14,834 nucleotides of DNA, taken from the NCBI GenBank assembly GCA_030145945.1, contig JASLDK010000224.1, positions 1 through 14,834 on the forward strand, written 5' to 3'. The translations under genes and the position numbers were made by a program. Source of the stretch: Nocardioides sp. (GTDB lineage Bacteria > Actinomycetota > Actinomycetes > Propionibacteriales > Nocardioidaceae). Positions 6,880 to 13,791 of the stretch are shown here, one piece after another; position 1 is the stretch's first letter, and each line of letters starts with the position of its first letter. The notes beneath the pieces were generated by a model. The model saw only the letters and a program-made list of their open reading frames with translations, was not told where the DNA came from and did no database searches.

Positions 6880-7977
6880 ATGTTGATGCGCAGGAACGCT
6901 GCAGTGGTGGCCGTGGCGGGACTGGGCCTGGCCCTCTCCCTTGCCGCGTGCGGCAGTGACAGCTCGGGCAAGGACACCGGCAACGGTGGTGGCGACGCCG
7001 CCAAGGCCGGAAAGATCGGCGTCATCCTCCCCGACACCAAGTCGTGGGTGCGTTGGGAGTCCGCGGACCGTCCGGCTCTCGAGAACGCCTTCAAGTCGGC
7101 CGGCGTCAAGTACGAGATCAAGAACGCCGAGGGCGACGCGGACAACATGACCAAGATCGCCGACAGCATGATCGCCGACGGCGTCACGGTTCTCGCGATC
7201 GTCAACCTGGACTCCGAGTCCGGCGCGGCCATCGAGCAGAAGGCCGCCTCGCAGGGCGTCAAGACCATCGACTACGACCGCCTCACCCTCGGCGGCTCGG
7301 CCGACTACTACGTGTCGTTCGACAACAACAAGGTCGGCGAACTCCAGGGTCAGGGTCTCGCGGACTGTCTCGGCGCCAAGGATGCCAACATCATCTATCT
7401 CAACGGCTCGCCGACCGACAACAACGCCACGCTCTTCGCCGCCGGTGCCCACAAGGTGCTCGACGCGATCTCGACGTACAAGAACGTCGGGGAGCAGGCC
7501 GTCCCGGACTGGGACAACGACAAGGCCGTCACCATCTTCGAGCAGCTGTACACGAAGGCCGGCGGCAAGGTCGACGGTGTGCTTGCCGCCAACGACGGAC
7601 TCGGCGGCTCGGCCATCTCGATCCTGGAGAAGAACGGTGCGGCCGGCAAGGTTCCGGTCACCGGCCAGGACGCGACCGTCGAGGGGCTGCAGAACATCCT
7701 CGCCGGAACCCAGTGCATGACGGTCTACAAGTCCGCCAAACTCGAGGCCCAGGCGCTGGCCGACGCCGCGATCGCGCTCGCGACCGGCAAGGACGCCACC
7801 ACCAACGGCACCACGAAGGACTCCGAGGGCAAGCGCGACGTCCCCAGCATCCTGCTGGACCCGCAGGCCATCACCAAGGACACCGTCAAGGACGTCATCT
7901 CCGACGGTGGCCAGAGCAAGGACGACGTCTGCACCGCGGACTTCGCCAAGTTCTGCGCGGACGCCGGCATCTCCTGA
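6880..7977 (+). CDS. xylF: D-xylose ABC transporter substrate-binding lipoprotein
   Basis: This 365-residue protein captures sugar outside the membrane and delivers it to the XylH permease. It starts with a lipoprotein signal peptide: Arg4-Arg5, a hydrophobic stretch and the lipobox 'SLAAC', with Cys24 as the lipidated residue, followed by a Gly/Ser/Asp-rich tether. The mature part follows E. coli XylF closely in pattern: 'DYDR', 'SFDNNKVGELQGQ', 'GSPTDNNATLFAAGAHKVL', 'GQDATVEGLQNILAGTQ' and 'MTVYK', which supports xylose over other pentoses. Extra cysteines near the C-terminus ('DDVC...KFC') could form a disulfide. A strong GAGGAGG lies 7 nt before the ATG. It is first in the xylFGH-ROK operon and is followed by a stem-loop at 8007-8042 that may raise its level over xylG and xylH. 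Confidence 0.95.
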   Translation: MLMRRNAAVVAVAGLGLALSLAACGSDSSGKDTGNGGGDAAKAGKIGVILPDTKSWVRWESADRPALENAFKSAGVKYEIKNAEGDADNMTKIADSMIADGVTVLAIVNLDSESGAAIEQKAASQGVKTIDYDRLTLGGSADYYVSFDNNKVGELQGQGLADCLGAKDANIIYLNGSPTDNNATLFAAGAHKVLDAISTYKNVGEQAVPDWDNDKAVTIFEQLYTKAGGKVDGVLAANDGLGGSAISILEKNGAAGKVPVTGQDATVEGLQNILAGTQCMTVYKSAKLEAQALADAAIALATGKDATTNGTTKDSEGKRDVPSILLDPQAITKDTVKDVISDGGQSKDDVCTADFAKFCADAGIS

Positions 7978-8006
7978 TCGAGTTCTCCGTCCCGCACTGA
8001 TGCACT

Positions 8007-8042
8007 GAGAGGTGCCCGGGCTGATCGGCCCGGGCCCCTCTC
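8007..8042 (+). promoter_or_regulatory. Intra-operon stem-loop between xylF and xylG
   Basis: Arms 8007-8021 (GAGAGGTGCCCGGGC) and 8028-8042 (GCCCGGGCCCCTCTC) pair at 14 of 15 positions around a 6-nt loop. It starts 29 nt after the xylF stop. No T-run follows. In binding-protein operons such a hairpin after the binding-protein gene typically protects the upstream message and partly stops transcription, giving more binding protein than membrane components. That role is inferred. It could also act as a full terminator if xylG has its own promoter, but I saw none in 8043-8079. Confidence 0.7.
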
Positions 8043-8091
8043 GCCCAGCCCACCCGCTCCACCCGCCGTATCCCGCCCCGGAGGCAAGGCC

Positions 8092-8862
8092 ATGACCGAA
8101 CCGCTGCTCGAACTGCGCGGTGTCAACAAGAGTTTCGGTGTCGTCCACGTCCTGCACGACGTCGACTTCGCCGTCTACCCAGGACAGGTGACCGCCCTCG
8201 TCGGTGACAACGGCGCCGGGAAGTCCACGCTGGTCAAGGTCATCGCCGGCATCTACGGCCGCGACAGCGGCGACTACCTCTTCGACGGCAAGCCGGTCAC
8301 CGTCCACGGTCCGCGCGACGTCGCCGACCTCGGCGTCGAGGTCGTCTATCAGGACCTCGCGCTGTGCGACAACCTCGACATCGTCGAGAACATGTTCCTC
8401 GGGCGCGAGTTGCGCCGCGGGCCCGTGCTGCACGAGTCCGAGATGGAGGCCAAGGCCCGCGAGACCCTCGCCTCCCTCTCGGTGCGCACCGTGAAGTCCG
8501 TGCGTCAGCCCGTCGCCAGCCTCTCCGGCGGCCAGCGACAGACCGTCGCCATCGCCAAGGCCGTGCTGTGGAACTCCAGGATCGTGCTCCTCGACGAGCC
8601 GACCGCGGCCCTGGGCGTCGCACAGACCCGCCAGGTCCTCGATCTGGTACGCCGGCTCGCGGACCGGGGCCTCGGGGTCGTGCTGATCTCCCACAACATG
8701 ACCGACGTCTTCGAGGTCGCCGATCGGATCACCGCGCTCTACCTCGGCAGGGTCGCGGCCGACGTACCGACCTCCGAGGTCAACCACCGTGAGGTGGTCG
8801 AGCTGATCACCGCAGGCCGTAGCGAGAAGCACGGCATCACCGAGAAGTCCGCGTCGATCTGA
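8092..8862 (+). CDS. xylG: Sugar (xylose) ABC transporter ATP-binding protein, single ATPase domain
   Basis: The 256 residues form one complete ABC ATPase domain: Walker A 'GDNGAGKST' (38-46), Q-loop Gln87, signature 'LSGGQ' (144-148), Walker B 'IVLLDEP' (164-170) with catalytic Glu169, and H-loop His201. E. coli XylG and most CUT2 sugar ATPases are about 500 residues with two fused domains, so this one should work as a homodimer, as in other single-domain CUT2 ATPases. It powers xylose import on the inner face of the membrane. GGAGG (8080-8084) lies 7 nt before the ATG. xylH begins 5 nt after the stop. The sugar assignment rests on the neighbouring xylF, not on this protein alone. Confidence 0.93.
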   Translation: MTEPLLELRGVNKSFGVVHVLHDVDFAVYPGQVTALVGDNGAGKSTLVKVIAGIYGRDSGDYLFDGKPVTVHGPRDVADLGVEVVYQDLALCDNLDIVENMFLGRELRRGPVLHESEMEAKARETLASLSVRTVKSVRQPVASLSGGQRQTVAIAKAVLWNSRIVLLDEPTAALGVAQTRQVLDLVRRLADRGLGVVLISHNMTDVFEVADRITALYLGRVAADVPTSEVNHREVVELITAGRSEKHGITEKSASI

Positions 8863-8867
8863 GGGCC

Positions 8868-10157
8868 ATGATGAGCACCGAGACCCCACAGTCCCCCGCC
8901 CCGGCCGAGCCGTCGCAGGCGGCGGCCGACTTCGCCATCGACAGTCACCGCGCCGGCACCCTGCGCGAGGTCGGCGTCGACTACCTCAACCGCGTCCGTG
9001 GCGGCGACATGGGCTCCCTGCCCGCGCTGCTCGGCCTGCTGGCCCTGTTCCTGGTGTTCGGGCTGAGCACCGACAGCTTCTTCACCAACCTCAACCTGGC
9101 CAACCTCGTCGTCCAGGCCGCCCCGATCTGCGTGCTCGCCATGGCGCTGGTGCCGGTGCTGCTGATCGGTGAGATCGACCTGTCGGCCGGGTACGCCGGC
9201 GGCACGGGCGCAGCCGTGACGGCACTGCTGATCGTCGACCACGGCCAGTCCTGGCCCGTCGCGGTGCTCGGCGGCCTCGCGGCCGGCGCGGTCATCGGGG
9301 TCGTGATCGGATCGCTCGTCGCCAAGCTCGGGATCCCGTCCTTCGTGGTGACACTGTCGTTCTTCCTCGCCCTGCAGGGCGTGCTGCTGTGGATGATCGG
9401 CCAAGGCGGGTCGGTCCGGTTCAACAACGAGGTCCTGCGGGGCCTGGCGATCAAGAACGTGCCGATCACGATGGGTTGGATCGCCGCGGTCGTGATCGTG
9501 GCCGCCTTCGCTGGCCTCTCGCTGTTCACCTACCGACGCAAGGTCGCGGGCGACTTGGCTCGCCCGCCGTTCAGCCTCGTCCTCCTACGGATCGCGGCCT
9601 TCGCCGTCATCGTCCTGGGACTGACGGCCTACTTCAGCCAGAACCGCAGCCGCAACGACTTCTTCCCCATCGAGGGCGTGCCGTGGATGATCCCGGTCGT
9701 CATCGTGATCCTGATCCTGCTCAGCCTCCTGCTGGGCCGCACCGCCTTCGGCCGCCACCTGTACGCCGTCGGCGGGAACGCCGAGGCCGCGCGCCGCGCG
9801 GGCATCAACGTGGTCTACATGAAGGTGATGGCGTTCGTGCTGTGTTCCTCGCTCGCCGCGATCTCCGGCATCCTGCAGGCGGCCTACAGCGGAAAGGTCT
9901 CGCCGGGATCGGGCGGCGGGAACACCTTGCTCTATGCGGTCGGCGCGGCCGTCATCGGCGGCACCAGCCTCTTCGGAGGCCGCGGCCGGGCGATCAACGG
10001 CGTGATCGGTGGTGTGGTGCTCGCGACCGTCGACAACGGCCTGCCGCTGTTGATCGACAAGAGCTATGCCAACTACCTCGTCACGGGCGGCGTGCTGCTC
10101 CTCGCCGCGAGCGTCGACGCCATCTCGCGCCGCCGGCGTTCCGCGTCCGGGGTCTAG
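8868..10157 (+). CDS. xylH: Xylose ABC transporter permease
   Basis: This 429-residue membrane protein of the CUT2 permease family forms the xylose channel with XylG. It has a soluble N-terminal extension of about 45 residues, then roughly ten hydrophobic segments. Family landmarks are 'VPVLLIGEIDLSAGY', 'LVAKLGIPSFVVTLSFFLALQGV', the ATPase-contact stretch 'GRTAFGRHLYAVGGNAEAARRAGI' and 'AVIGGTSLFGGRG'. Two ATG codons stand in tandem (8868 and 8871). GAGGG at 8861-8865 overlaps the xylG stop and fits the second ATG slightly better, which would shorten the protein by one residue. The 5-nt gap to xylG and 4-nt gap to the ROK gene show one transcription unit. Confidence 0.94.
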   Translation: MMSTETPQSPAPAEPSQAAADFAIDSHRAGTLREVGVDYLNRVRGGDMGSLPALLGLLALFLVFGLSTDSFFTNLNLANLVVQAAPICVLAMALVPVLLIGEIDLSAGYAGGTGAAVTALLIVDHGQSWPVAVLGGLAAGAVIGVVIGSLVAKLGIPSFVVTLSFFLALQGVLLWMIGQGGSVRFNNEVLRGLAIKNVPITMGWIAAVVIVAAFAGLSLFTYRRKVAGDLARPPFSLVLLRIAAFAVIVLGLTAYFSQNRSRNDFFPIEGVPWMIPVVIVILILLSLLLGRTAFGRHLYAVGGNAEAARRAGINVVYMKVMAFVLCSSLAAISGILQAAYSGKVSPGSGGGNTLLYAVGAAVIGGTSLFGGRGRAINGVIGGVVLATVDNGLPLLIDKSYANYLVTGGVLLLAASVDAISRRRRSASGV

Positions 10158-10161
10158 CGCG

Positions 10162-11385
10162 ATGGCGCCACGGCGCTCGGGGACCGGCACCAACCAGGAG
10201 GCCGTCCGCCGGCACAATCTCGGGACCCTGCTGCGGCACGTGCACACCTTGGGCGAGGTGTCGCGCGCCGAGTTGACCGACCGGATGGGCCTGAATCGTT
10301 CGACGATCGCAGCGCTGGTCAGCGAGCTCGACGCCCTCGCCCTGATCGAGCACGCCTCCCCCGCCGTCGAACGCCGCACGGCGGGCCGTCCATCGGCCGG
10401 GGTACGGATCCGCGAGGGCGGACCGTACGTCATCGCGGTCGATCTCGGCGTCGACAAGGCCGAGGTCGCCCGGGTCGGGCTCGGCGGTGAGATCCACGAC
10501 CGCACCGCTGCACCGCTGCCGGAGGATCCGGAGGCCTGGTTGGTGGGATCCACGGTGGCAGGCCTGATCCGCGACGTGGTCGCCCTCGCCCCCGCGCAGG
10601 CGCCCCTGCTCGGCATCGGCATCGCGTTGCCCGGTCTGGTACGCCGCAGCGACGGCCTGGTCCGTCACGCCCCCAACCTCAACTGGCATGACGTGTCGTT
10701 CGGGTCGATCGTGCTGGCGGCGCTCGCCCTCGACGTGCCGATCACGGTGGGGAACGACGCCGACCTGGGTGCTCTGGCCGAGCAACGCCGCGGCGCGGCG
10801 CAGGGCATCCACGACCTGGTCTACCTCTCCGGCAATGTCGGGGTCGGCTCCGGAGTGATCACCGGCGGCCACCGGCTCGAGGGCGTTGCCGGGTACGCCG
10901 GCGAGGTGGGCCACCTGTGCCACGACCCCCGCGGCCTCGAGTGCCATTGCGGCAGCCGGGGGTGCTGGGAGACGGTGGTCGGTGCGCCCGCGATCGCGCA
11001 GGCGTTGCGCTGTCCTCCCGACCAGGTCGCTCGCCTCGACGAGATCCTCGGCGAGATGACCACGGCGCCGAGGGAGTTGCGACCGATCGCGGTCGAGCTC
11101 GGGCGCGGGTTGGCGGCGGTGGTCAACATCTTCAACCCGACCGTGGTGATTCTCGGCGGCTATTTCATGCCGCTGTTCCGCCTGTGTCGGGCAGAGGTGA
11201 CCTCCGGGTTGACCGAGCGTGCGCTGGTGCCGGCGCTCGAATCCGTCCAGCTGACGCTTCCTGGGCTCGGGACCGACTCGGTGCTGCTGGGCGCGGCGGA
11301 GATGGCGATGGAGCCGGTCTTCGTCGACCCCGTGGCGAGCCTGGGAGCGGCGATCACCGATGCTCCCGGTCGCTTCGCCGGCTGA
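10162..11385 (+). CDS. ROK-family transcriptional regulator (xylFGH-linked)
   Basis: This 407-residue protein has the ROK repressor layout. An N-terminal winged helix-turn-helix comes first ('EVSRAELTDRMGLNRSTIAALVSEL', about residues 32-56), then a wing with 'GRPS' (76-79), then a sugar-kinase-like domain. The ROK signature spans about residues 224-251 ('SGNVGVGSGVITGG ... GEVGH'). The zinc site is visible as His251 with Cys261, Cys263 and Cys268 ('CHCGSRGC'). I chose ATG 10162, 4 nt after the xylH stop; an upstream in-frame ATG at 10066 lies inside xylH and would add 32 low-complexity residues. As last gene of the operon it probably autoregulates by binding the palindrome at 6791-6817 and releasing it when xylose is bound. 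The ligand is inferred from context. Confidence 0.93.
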   Translation: MAPRRSGTGTNQEAVRRHNLGTLLRHVHTLGEVSRAELTDRMGLNRSTIAALVSELDALALIEHASPAVERRTAGRPSAGVRIREGGPYVIAVDLGVDKAEVARVGLGGEIHDRTAAPLPEDPEAWLVGSTVAGLIRDVVALAPAQAPLLGIGIALPGLVRRSDGLVRHAPNLNWHDVSFGSIVLAALALDVPITVGNDADLGALAEQRRGAAQGIHDLVYLSGNVGVGSGVITGGHRLEGVAGYAGEVGHLCHDPRGLECHCGSRGCWETVVGAPAIAQALRCPPDQVARLDEILGEMTTAPRELRPIAVELGRGLAAVVNIFNPTVVILGGYFMPLFRLCRAEVTSGLTERALVPALESVQLTLPGLGTDSVLLGAAEMAMEPVFVDPVASLGAAITDAPGRFAG

Positions 11386-11404
11386 TTCGCCGACCGACTC
11401 GCTG

Positions 11405-12598
11405 TCACACGAGATCCGCGGCTCCGGACAGGACGTCGGCGAGCGCATGCTCGGCGGCGCCGGTGGCGGCCGAGCCGGTGCCGAGGAGTCCCGGCCTCAG
11501 GTCGGGGACGCCGAGCGTGCTGCTGGCGAGCGTCGCGGCGAGCTCGTCGGCGGCCGGGCCCAGGATCAGCTCGCCGAGTGAGGCGAAGTAGCCACCGAGG
11601 ACGATCGTTCCGGGATCGACGACGCCACTGACGATGGCCAGACCGCGGCCGAGCCAGCGCCCGACGCGGTCGATCCCCTCACGGACGGCGAGAGCAGCGC
11701 TCGCTTCACCCTGGGCCGCGGCGGCCACGGCCGCCGCGGTCTCCTGAGGTGTGCCGACCTCCCTCATCCCCACCGCGTCGAGGAGGGCGTGGAGTCCGAC
11801 CGATGCCTCCCAGCACCCCGTGCGCCCGCACCCGCACCGGGCGTCGGGCTCACCGACGGGCAGGTGCCCGACCTCACCCGCGAATCCTCGGGCGCCGCGC
11901 AGCAGGCGGGCGCCGTCGACGAGACCGGCGCCGATGCCGACGGTGCCGGTGAGGTAGAGCAGGTGGTCGGTGCCCCGACCGGCGCCGTGGTGCATCTCGG
12001 CGAGGGCCGAGCAGTCAGCGTCGTTGGTGGCTCGGGTTCGACCGTCCCAGCCGAGCGCTGCGTCCACGGCGTCGACCACGGCGGTGCCGGACACGTCGAG
12101 GTTGGGCACCCAGACGGCCGTGCGGTCGTCGCCCCCGACCAGGCCGGGGAGGGCGACCGTGGCGCCGACGGGGTCGAGGTCCGCGGCCAGCAGGGCCGTT
12201 CCGACCTCCCCGGCCAGGACCGACAGCGCGTCGACGACGCCGCCCGGTCCAACGGGGCGCGTCGCCTCGTGACGCACGACGCCGGCCAGGTCGAGGGCAA
12301 CCGCCGCGACGTACTCGACGTTGACCTCGAACCCGAGACCGACGGGCCGGCCCCCGGCAAGGGTGAGCAGGACGCTGGGCCGGCCCCGCTCGCCCCTGCG
12401 CACCTGCTCGGACTCCCGCACCACGCCGGCCGACTCGAGAGCCGCGGCGATGGTGCCGACGGTGGCCTTCGCCAGTCCCGTCCGGGTCGCCAGGTCGGCG
12501 CGGGACGCCGGCCCGTCGACCCGCAACGACCTCACGAGGGTCGCGGCGTTGTTGCGCCGCAGCGAGTCGGACGTCGAGGATGCCGGGAGGTCAGCCAC
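11405..12598 (-). CDS. ROK-family transcriptional regulator (xylBA-linked)
   Basis: This 397-residue regulator starts at a GTG (12598-12596) that overlaps the xylA stop by 8 nt, so its translation is coupled to xylA; the frame stays open to 12799, but that part lies inside xylA. The N-terminal helix-turn-helix is 'PASRADLATRTGLAKATVGTIAAAL' (about 30-54), followed by the 'GRPS' wing (72-75). The kinase-like domain has 'TNDADCSALAE' (191-201), the ROK signature 'TGTVGIGAGLVDGA' and a zinc site formed by His245, Cys255, Cys257 and Cys262 ('CGCGRTGC'). It lies tail to tail with the other ROK gene, 19 nt apart. It is a clear paralogue but not a close copy, so it may have a different operator or ligand. 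Regulation of xylBA is the simplest guess. Confidence 0.92.
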   Translation of the reverse strand: MADLPASSTSDSLRRNNAATLVRSLRVDGPASRADLATRTGLAKATVGTIAAALESAGVVRESEQVRRGERGRPSVLLTLAGGRPVGLGFEVNVEYVAAVALDLAGVVRHEATRPVGPGGVVDALSVLAGEVGTALLAADLDPVGATVALPGLVGGDDRTAVWVPNLDVSGTAVVDAVDAALGWDGRTRATNDADCSALAEMHHGAGRGTDHLLYLTGTVGIGAGLVDGARLLRGARGFAGEVGHLPVGEPDARCGCGRTGCWEASVGLHALLDAVGMREVGTPQETAAAVAAAAQGEASAALAVREGIDRVGRWLGRGLAIVSGVVDPGTIVLGGYFASLGELILGPAADELAATLASSTLGVPDLRPGLLGTGSAATGAAEHALADVLSGAADLV

Positions 12599-13763
12599 GA
12601 ACGCCGTAGAGGTGCTCGAGCGCGAGCTGGTCGAGCTTCTCCATCGCGACCTCTCGCTGGGCGAGTGCTTCGATGGCGGCAGCATCGGGGAGCTGCCAGT
12701 CGAGCAGCTCCTGCCAGCCCTCGCCTGCGTCCAGGGTCGGTCGGGCGAGCTCGGGAAGCTCCGCCTCGACGAGCGCTGCCTGGACCTCGGCGTCGGCACG
12801 GAAGGCCTTCACCTTCTCGCGCAGGATCAGGTAGTTGTCGATGCAGGCCCGTGCGGAGGCCCAGACACCGGCCTCGGTCTCCGGCCGGACCGGCTTGTAG
12901 TCGAAGTGCACGGGACCGTCGTACCCGCCGGCGATCAGGGTGTCGACGACCCAGAAGGCGCCGCGCACGTTGCCCGCGCCGAAGCGCAGGTCCTGGTCGT
13001 ACTTCGGGCCGTTCTGCCCGTTGAGGTCGATGTGGAAGAGCTTGTCCTGCCACAGCGCCTGGGCATAGCCCGCGGCAGCGTTGAGGCCGGCCATCTCCTC
13101 GTGGCCGATCTCGGGGTTGAGGCCGACGAGCTCGGGACGCTCGAGGGTCTCGATGAATGCGAGCGCGTGACCGACGGTCGGCAGCAGGATGTCGCCGCGC
13201 GGCTCGTTGGGCTTGGGCTCGATGGCGAAGCGGAGGTCGTATCCCCGGTCGGTGACGTAGTCGCCGAGGATGTTGAACGCCTCCTGGTAGCGGTCGAGCG
13301 CGGCCGGCACGTCCTTGGCCGCGCCGTACTCCGCGCCCTCGCGGCCGCCCCAGCAGACGTAGACCTTGGCGCCGAGCTCTGCGGCGAGGTCGAGGTTGCG
13401 CATCACCTTGCGGATCGCGAAACGGCGCACGTCGCGGTTGTTGGACGTGAACCCGCCGTCCTTGAAGACCGGGTGCGTGAACAGGTTGGTCGTCGCCGTC
13501 GTGACGACGAGGCCGGTTTCCGCGAGCCCCTTCCTGTAGCGCTCGATGATGCCGTCCCGCGTCGCGTCGTCGGAGCCGAAAGGGATCAGGTCGTCGTCGT
13601 GGAAGTTGACGCCGTAGGCACCGATCGCGGCGAGCTTCTCCAGCGCGTGGACCGGGTCCATCGGCGGGCGGGTGGCGTCACCGAAGGGGTCGCGCGCCTC
13701 CCAGCCGACGGTCCACAGACCGAAGGAGAACTTGTCAGCGGGAGTGGGGACGGGACGGTTCAT
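12591..13763 (-). CDS. xylA: Xylose isomerase
   Basis: This 390-residue enzyme interconverts D-xylose and D-xylulose in the cytoplasm and has the length of actinobacterial class I isomerases. Both family signatures are present: 'FHDDDLIPFG' (54-63) and 'IEPKPNEP' (181-188). Active-site residues sit one position after the Streptomyces numbering: His55 (ring opening), Trp17 and Trp138 (pocket walls), Lys184, and metal ligands Glu182, Glu218, His221, Asp246, Asp256, Asp258 and Asp288, so the enzyme should be active. A GAGAGGA motif lies 7 nt before the ATG on the minus strand. The gene is 28 nt downstream of xylB, and its last codons overlap the GTG start of the ROK regulator. Confidence 0.97.
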   Translation of the reverse strand: MNRPVPTPADKFSFGLWTVGWEARDPFGDATRPPMDPVHALEKLAAIGAYGVNFHDDDLIPFGSDDATRDGIIERYRKGLAETGLVVTTATTNLFTHPVFKDGGFTSNNRDVRRFAIRKVMRNLDLAAELGAKVYVCWGGREGAEYGAAKDVPAALDRYQEAFNILGDYVTDRGYDLRFAIEPKPNEPRGDILLPTVGHALAFIETLERPELVGLNPEIGHEEMAGLNAAAGYAQALWQDKLFHIDLNGQNGPKYDQDLRFGAGNVRGAFWVVDTLIAGGYDGPVHFDYKPVRPETEAGVWASARACIDNYLILREKVKAFRADAEVQAALVEAELPELARPTLDAGEGWQELLDWQLPDAAAIEALAQREVAMEKLDQLALEHLYGVRG

Positions 13764-13791
13764 GGCGGGTTCCTCTCGGGTGCTTCGGTGG

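Noticed and set aside
6772..8889. 705-codon open frame on the minus strand across the xylF control region, xylF and xylG
   Set aside because: It is antisense to genes with clear motifs and has the Asp/Gly/Val/Leu-rich composition expected from mirrored GC-rich codons. It has no recognisable domain, and its opposite-strand genes are certain.
10081..11448. 455-codon minus-strand open frame opposite the first ROK gene
   Set aside because: Antisense shadow without a recognisable domain; the plus-strand ROK signature and zinc site are unmistakable.
11716..11739. Perfect 11-bp palindrome (arms 11716-11726 and 11729-11739)
   Set aside because: It falls in an alanine run of the minus-strand ROK gene, where GCC/GCG codons create GC-only palindromes by chance.
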